From NCBI RefSeq assembly GCF_001592745.1, contig NZ_LUKD01000001.1:1384848-1448847 (forward strand): DNA of 64,000 nt, in the 5' to 3' direction. Source of the DNA: Bdellovibrio bacteriovorus (GTDB lineage: Bacteria; Bdellovibrionota; Bdellovibrionia; Bdellovibrionales; Bdellovibrionaceae). Positions 60,894-64,000 of the stretch are shown here, in pieces. The notes under the pieces are model-generated. The model was given only the letters and a program-made list of their open reading frames with translations. It was not told the DNA's origin and searched no databases. Numbering within the stretch: the first letter of the stretch is position 1; every line of letters begins with the position of its first letter. Made by a program: the position numbers and the translations under genes.

Positions 60894-62564
60894 ATGAGCA
60901 AGTATATCAGAGATTTAAATCGAATTTTGAGTGTTACTCTGCTCACGCTTCTCTTTCCCTACCTTGTGCTAGCTGCCCCGACCACCCTTACACAAATAAT
61001 CGATAAAAAGATTGCCGCCATGACGGTTGAAGAAAAGGTGGGACAGCTTTTTATCGTTGGGTTTCCACAGAAAACCGTCACTCCCGATTTAGAAAAATTC
61101 ATCGCCGCCAACAAGCCGGGCGCATTTTTACTTTTCAAAAGAAACATTCTTTCTGTTGAGCAAATTAGGAATTTGAATACGCTGTTGTATCGAACAAGCT
61201 TTAAGTATTCAAAGCTTCCGCCCTTGATCTCTATCGATCAAGAAGGTGGATCGGTCTCTCGTTTACCTATTTATCCCGCTCCACCGAATGCTTTGGCAAT
61301 TGGGCAGACGCAGTCGCCATTATTAGCGGAAGAAATGGGCTATCAAACAGGACTCTTTCTGCGCGAGGTTGGATTCAATATGAATCTTGCACCGGTGCTA
61401 GATGTGACCGATCCTTTAAGTGGAAGCTTCATCGGTGTCAGATCTTTTGGATCAGATCCCGATGTTGTGAGTGAGTTGGGTGTTGCCTACTCTAAAGGTT
61501 TATTAAAAGCGCGCGTGATTCCTACGGCCAAGCATTTTCCGGGTACAGGCAATCTTAAAGCCGATCCACATCTTAGTGTAGTTCAGAATAATTCCTCTTT
61601 AGAAGCTTTAAAACAAACAGATCTAAAGCCCTTTGAGGCTTATGCGAAGCTAGGTGATAAAATTGCCTTAATGCTTTCGCATCTGATCTACCCGGCTTTA
61701 GATAAATCTCGCGAACCTGCGAGTTTTTCTAAACCCATTGCTCAAGATCTTTTGCGTGGTGAGATGAAGTACAAAGGTTTAGTGATCACTGATGATCTTC
61801 AAATGCAGGGCTCAAAACAACTTCTACGCCCTGAAGTCGCGGCTTTAAAAGCACTTCAATCAGGCGCCGACATCGTTATGCTGACTTGGTCTTTTGCCGA
61901 TCAAGGAAAGGCTTTTGAACACGTTAGAAAAGCGGTGCACTCAGGGGATTTTAAAGAAGAACTTCTAAACGAAAAGCTTCATCGCATCCTTACGGTCAAG
62001 GCATTTGCAAATCTATACAGAAAAAATCCTTCCTTGCCGTCTTTGACTCAAGGACTGACGTTAACCTCGAAAGATTATTCTGAAGTAGAAGCAAATATCC
62101 TTGATCAGAATCTTCGCACAAGTTTAATTCCGCGATCATTGCCCGGCAAGAAAGAGCCACAAAAAAGAAAAGTCGCCTCGGTTCATAAAGTCTGCGTCCT
62201 TGCACCTTCAAGCGCCTTCATTGCCTCATTCAAAAAATCTGCAGGAAGATCGGTGTCTTCCAAATACCTCACCGGTGATTTCAGCAAAGATCTTGCAGCC
62301 GAATGGATGACTTCAACGAAGTGCCCTGTGTCCGTGATCGCCATCACCGGCCCAAAAACCGCAGCTCTGGTAAAATCGCTTTCGCCACAAGAAAAGAAAT
62401 CCGTCATCGTAGTAAACCTTGGCGCACCAAAACTATTAACGAAAGAAAAAGGCTATCTCCGAGTCCTTCAGCTTTACTTCAACCACACAGACTCCGGCCA
62501 AAAAGTCGCTCAACACCTCGACGACATCTTAGCCTCCTCCACCACATCCTACGTCCTCCGCTAG
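60894..62564 (+). CDS. Secreted family 3 glycoside hydrolase, NagZ-like
   Basis: A 556-residue enzyme with an N-terminal hydrophobic signal (about residues 10-28, LAA). The GH3 barrel covers about 35-350: TVEEKVGQLFIVGF, PPLISIDQEGGSVSRLP, FNMNLAPVLDVTDP, AKHFPGTGNLKADPHLS (the NagZ-type loop with the general acid His and Asp) and VITDDLQMQG with the likely nucleophile Asp. The C-terminal 190 residues (about 365-555) form a second domain that is like the C-terminal domain of long GH3 enzymes. NagZ removes N-acetylglucosamine from muropeptides in the cytoplasm; a secreted form suggests work on periplasmic or prey peptidoglycan, which is inference. ATG 60894 is chosen at the signal peptide. Confidence 0.88.
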   Translation: MSKYIRDLNRILSVTLLTLLFPYLVLAAPTTLTQIIDKKIAAMTVEEKVGQLFIVGFPQKTVTPDLEKFIAANKPGAFLLFKRNILSVEQIRNLNTLLYRTSFKYSKLPPLISIDQEGGSVSRLPIYPAPPNALAIGQTQSPLLAEEMGYQTGLFLREVGFNMNLAPVLDVTDPLSGSFIGVRSFGSDPDVVSELGVAYSKGLLKARVIPTAKHFPGTGNLKADPHLSVVQNNSSLEALKQTDLKPFEAYAKLGDKIALMLSHLIYPALDKSREPASFSKPIAQDLLRGEMKYKGLVITDDLQMQGSKQLLRPEVAALKALQSGADIVMLTWSFADQGKAFEHVRKAVHSGDFKEELLNEKLHRILTVKAFANLYRKNPSLPSLTQGLTLTSKDYSEVEANILDQNLRTSLIPRSLPGKKEPQKRKVASVHKVCVLAPSSAFIASFKKSAGRSVSSKYLTGDFSKDLAAEWMTSTKCPVSVIAITGPKTAALVKSLSPQEKKSVIVVNLGAPKLLTKEKGYLRVLQLYFNHTDSGQKVAQHLDDILASSTTSYVLR

Positions 62565-62580
62565 GTACCTGCTTCCCTTT

Positions 62581-62645
62581 CTGTCTAAAAGGTACCAGAT
62601 TACCCTAATCCCCTAGCACCTTTTGGGTGACTAAACTTTAGACAG
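62581..62645. repeat. Structured inverted repeat after the GH3 gene
   Basis: CTGTCTAAA (62581-62589) and TTTAGACAG (62637-62645) are a perfect 9-base inverted repeat 47 bases apart; inside it AAAAGGT (62587-62593) can pair with ACCTTTT (62619-62625). GGTACC also appears twice (62563-62568 and 62591-62596). No T-run follows, so this is not a normal terminator. It could be an mRNA 3' structure, a small RNA or a remnant of a mobile element. Confidence 0.45.
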
Positions 62646-62708
62646 TGAGGGCGCGGGATGTCGCTCTGGGTGCTTACGTTTCGGGATGGCTTAATCTGCA
62701 TCGGTTGG

Positions 62709-62727
62709 AGACGAATTTAATTCGTCT
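62709..62727. repeat. Near-perfect palindrome upstream of the secreted zincin gene
   Basis: AGACGAATT (62709-62717), one central T, then AATTCGTCT (62719-62727): a 9-base-arm palindrome 74 bases before the GTG of the next gene. It may be a dimeric regulator site or a small hairpin. The rest of 62646-62800 shows nothing I can name. Confidence 0.55.
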
Positions 62728-62800
62728 TCAGGAGCCTAAATCTCGGCATGAATGGGTCTGATTTTGCATTGTCTCTTTATAGATTTAGAGAGGCGGTAAC

Positions 62801-63763
62801 GTGTCTGGAATTAAACTAGTATCAAAAGGTCTTTTGGCATTAGCGCTACTTCTTTCTGCGGGCCTAACATTTCACACGGTGGAATCCGAAGCAGCTCGCA
62901 AACAAACACGTAAATCGGCGGCCAGGGCTGTACGTAATAAGGGAACTCCGGCAGGAGTATTCGCCCTTTATCAAAATCCTGTGTTTGGATACGGGAAATG
63001 TTTACCTCGCCTGGTTGAATCTGCAGACACGATTCTAAATCGCAACGGAATTGACACAGTAAAAGCTAACGATAAAGAAAAAATCGCGCTAGCTAAGGGT
63101 GTTGCTCAAGTCGAACGCCTTTTAGGTCAACCGATTCCTCGTGATTATCAGTATGACTATCAATGGATCGAAGCTTCGGGTCCTTGGAACTCGGGAATTT
63201 CTCGTCGCGGTTTCGTGACCGTGAAGCGCCCCCGCGGATCTCTTAAAGGTCAGCTTACAGGCCGCATGATGCATGAGTTGGGTCATCGCTTTGGTCATGC
63301 TAACAATAACGAAAACTACAACGAATACCGTCAACACATGCGCGGTAAGAAGTGCATGATCACAACTTACTGTGGAAAAAGCTTGAATGAAGAATTCGCT
63401 GAAGTTTTCGAAGCCTATGTTGTAAATCCTGATTTCTTGGCTAAGCACTGCCCTGATTCTTATGCTTACTTTAAGAATAAACTATTCAGAAATTCTGAAG
63501 ATTTGAATGTATCGTGTGAAGATCCAGATTCTATCTTAGAGCATGATGAAGAAGATGATATCAACGCGGTCGAAGATTCAGATGAAGAACAAATTGATGA
63601 AAGCAATGATTTCAAAATGCTTCTTCCAGAGTTAGGTCCAATTCCTGCGGCGAACCCACGCTTCACGAATATCGATTATACTCTGACTCCACCAGAGCCG
63701 ACAGTTCCCCTTTCGGAAATGAAGATTCCTGCCCCAACAGCTCGTCCTCGCGGATTGAGATAA
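62801..63763 (+). CDS. Secreted zincin-like (HExxH) protein with acidic tail
   Basis: A 320-residue protein with a signal peptide (about residues 8-32, cleaved near ESEA). A basic mature N-terminus (ARKQTRKSAARAVR) precedes a metallopeptidase-like core with MMHELGHRFGH: H158-E159-x-x-H162 and H166 as the possible further ligand, and NEEFAEVFEAYV (196-207) that may complete the site. Two cysteine pairs (C67, C185, C191, C218 region) may be disulfides. Residues about 235-275 are strongly acidic (DPDSILEHDEEDDINAVEDSDEEQIDE), and the C-terminus is Pro-rich. The GTG at 62801 has GAGGCGG just upstream. I do not recognise a named family. Confidence 0.62.
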   Translation: MSGIKLVSKGLLALALLLSAGLTFHTVESEAARKQTRKSAARAVRNKGTPAGVFALYQNPVFGYGKCLPRLVESADTILNRNGIDTVKANDKEKIALAKGVAQVERLLGQPIPRDYQYDYQWIEASGPWNSGISRRGFVTVKRPRGSLKGQLTGRMMHELGHRFGHANNNENYNEYRQHMRGKKCMITTYCGKSLNEEFAEVFEAYVVNPDFLAKHCPDSYAYFKNKLFRNSEDLNVSCEDPDSILEHDEEDDINAVEDSDEEQIDESNDFKMLLPELGPIPAANPRFTNIDYTLTPPEPTVPLSEMKIPAPTARPRGLR

Positions 63764-63780
63764 TCATAAGGATTAAAAAG

Positions 63781-63810
63781 AAAAAGGCCCTCTTTTCAGA
63801 GAGCCTTTTT
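63781..63810. terminator. Bidirectional intrinsic terminator
   Basis: AAAAAGGC (63781-63788) with GCCTTTTT (63803-63810), plus inner CTCT/AGAG across a TTTC loop and one mismatch. T-runs on both strands end the zincin gene and the convergent atpC. Confidence 0.8.
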
Positions 63811-63833
63811 TATTTTCGAATTTGAAATTTCGA

Positions 63834-64000
63834 TTACTTCTTAGCCTGAGAAGCAACTTCGATTTTCGCTCTTGCGCGAGCCCATTCACGTTGGAACTCT
63901 GTCCAGTCTTCGTCAGTGATGACTTCGTTCATCACTTTCTTTTCTGATTCCGCAAGGTATGCTTTAGTCATTTCAAGGTCGATCTCTTCTGGCAAATCAG
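63834..64000 (-). CDS. atpC: ATP synthase epsilon subunit, C-terminal end (runs off window)
   Basis: The last 55 residues of a protein whose tail matches the F1 epsilon C-terminal helices: DLPEEIDLEMTKAYLAES, a variable turn, then WTEFQREWARARAKIEVA and AKK. The EEID-x-A and late ARAKIEVA pattern is that of AtpC, the F1 subunit that couples and regulates rotation. If correct, the rest of the atp operon lies to the right of the window. Only this short tail is visible, so other helical proteins are not fully excluded. Confidence 0.7.
   Translation of the reverse strand, partial: DLPEEIDLEMTKAYLAESEKKVMNEVITDEDWTEFQREWARARAKIEVASQAKK

Noticed and set aside
1..64000. CRISPR arrays, insertion sequences, prophage, tRNA or rRNA genes.
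   Set aside because: No regular spaced repeats, transposase, integrase or cloverleaf-like sequence was seen anywhere in the window.

Overview
This window looks like chromosome from a Bdellovibrio-type predatory bacterium (Bdellovibrionota). That is inferred from gene content and protein style, not from a database hit. The signs are many secreted proteins of unknown family, two zincin-like secreted proteins, a secreted protein-deamidase-like enzyme, a secreted GH3 glycosidase, an L,D-transpeptidase, PilT, a tatBC pair, and complex I genes in a partial cluster. Base composition looks moderate. Genes are tightly packed, with many 1 to 4 base start/stop overlaps. There are no tRNA or rRNA genes, insertion sequences, phage genes or CRISPR arrays, and the longest gene-free gap is under 300 bases.

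Layout. 1-12 kb: the end of nadE, a DUF2203 gene, a pilin-like low-complexity membrane protein facing a TPR protein, rimO-lolA-comF, a secreted protein-glutaminase-like enzyme, then rlmH, a nadD-rsfS fusion, obg, rpmA and rplU (ribosome-linked functions), and a secreted protein of unknown family. 12-20 kb: a small XRE regulator, RNase G/E, pilT, a deoC-deoA-pnp nucleoside-degradation operon, and a subtilisin-like lipoprotein. 20-24 kb: a three-gene biotin-dependent acyl-CoA carboxylase operon. 24-30 kb: a run of secreted proteins, including a candidate clan CD (caspase/legumain-fold) protein, then tatBC and a secreted zincin.

30-41 kb: an M16 peptidase, hemW, grpE-dnaJ (type II), an LpoA-like lipoprotein, two DksA/TraR-family regulators and lon; this is a protein-quality-control and stress neighbourhood. 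41-49 kb: an L,D-transpeptidase, an MFS transporter, a HTH/coiled-coil protein, a patatin-like lipase, and a MoxR-DUF58-transglutaminase cassette. 49-56.5 kb: nuoA-H-J-K-L-M-N, the membrane arm of complex I plus NuoA, without nuoB, C, D, E, F, G or I. 56.5-64 kb: mfd, an outer-membrane barrel candidate, the GH3 enzyme, a second secreted zincin, and the C-terminal end of a probable atpC.

Themes. Several genes fit a life spent digesting prey: nucleosides are broken down by DeoC/DeoA/PNP, the cell wall may be reworked by the L,D-transpeptidase and GH3 enzyme, and proteins may be attacked by secreted peptidases and a deamidase. These links to predation are inference. Energy genes (nuo, atpC) and RNA/ribosome genes (rimO, rlmH, obg, rpmA, rplU, rsfS domain, rng) make up the housekeeping part. 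The points most worth following up are the secreted Cys-His-Asp deamidase-like protein, the clan CD candidate, the NadD-RsfS fusion, the histone-like tail on L21, and the cysteine-poor DksA paralogue beside a normal one.
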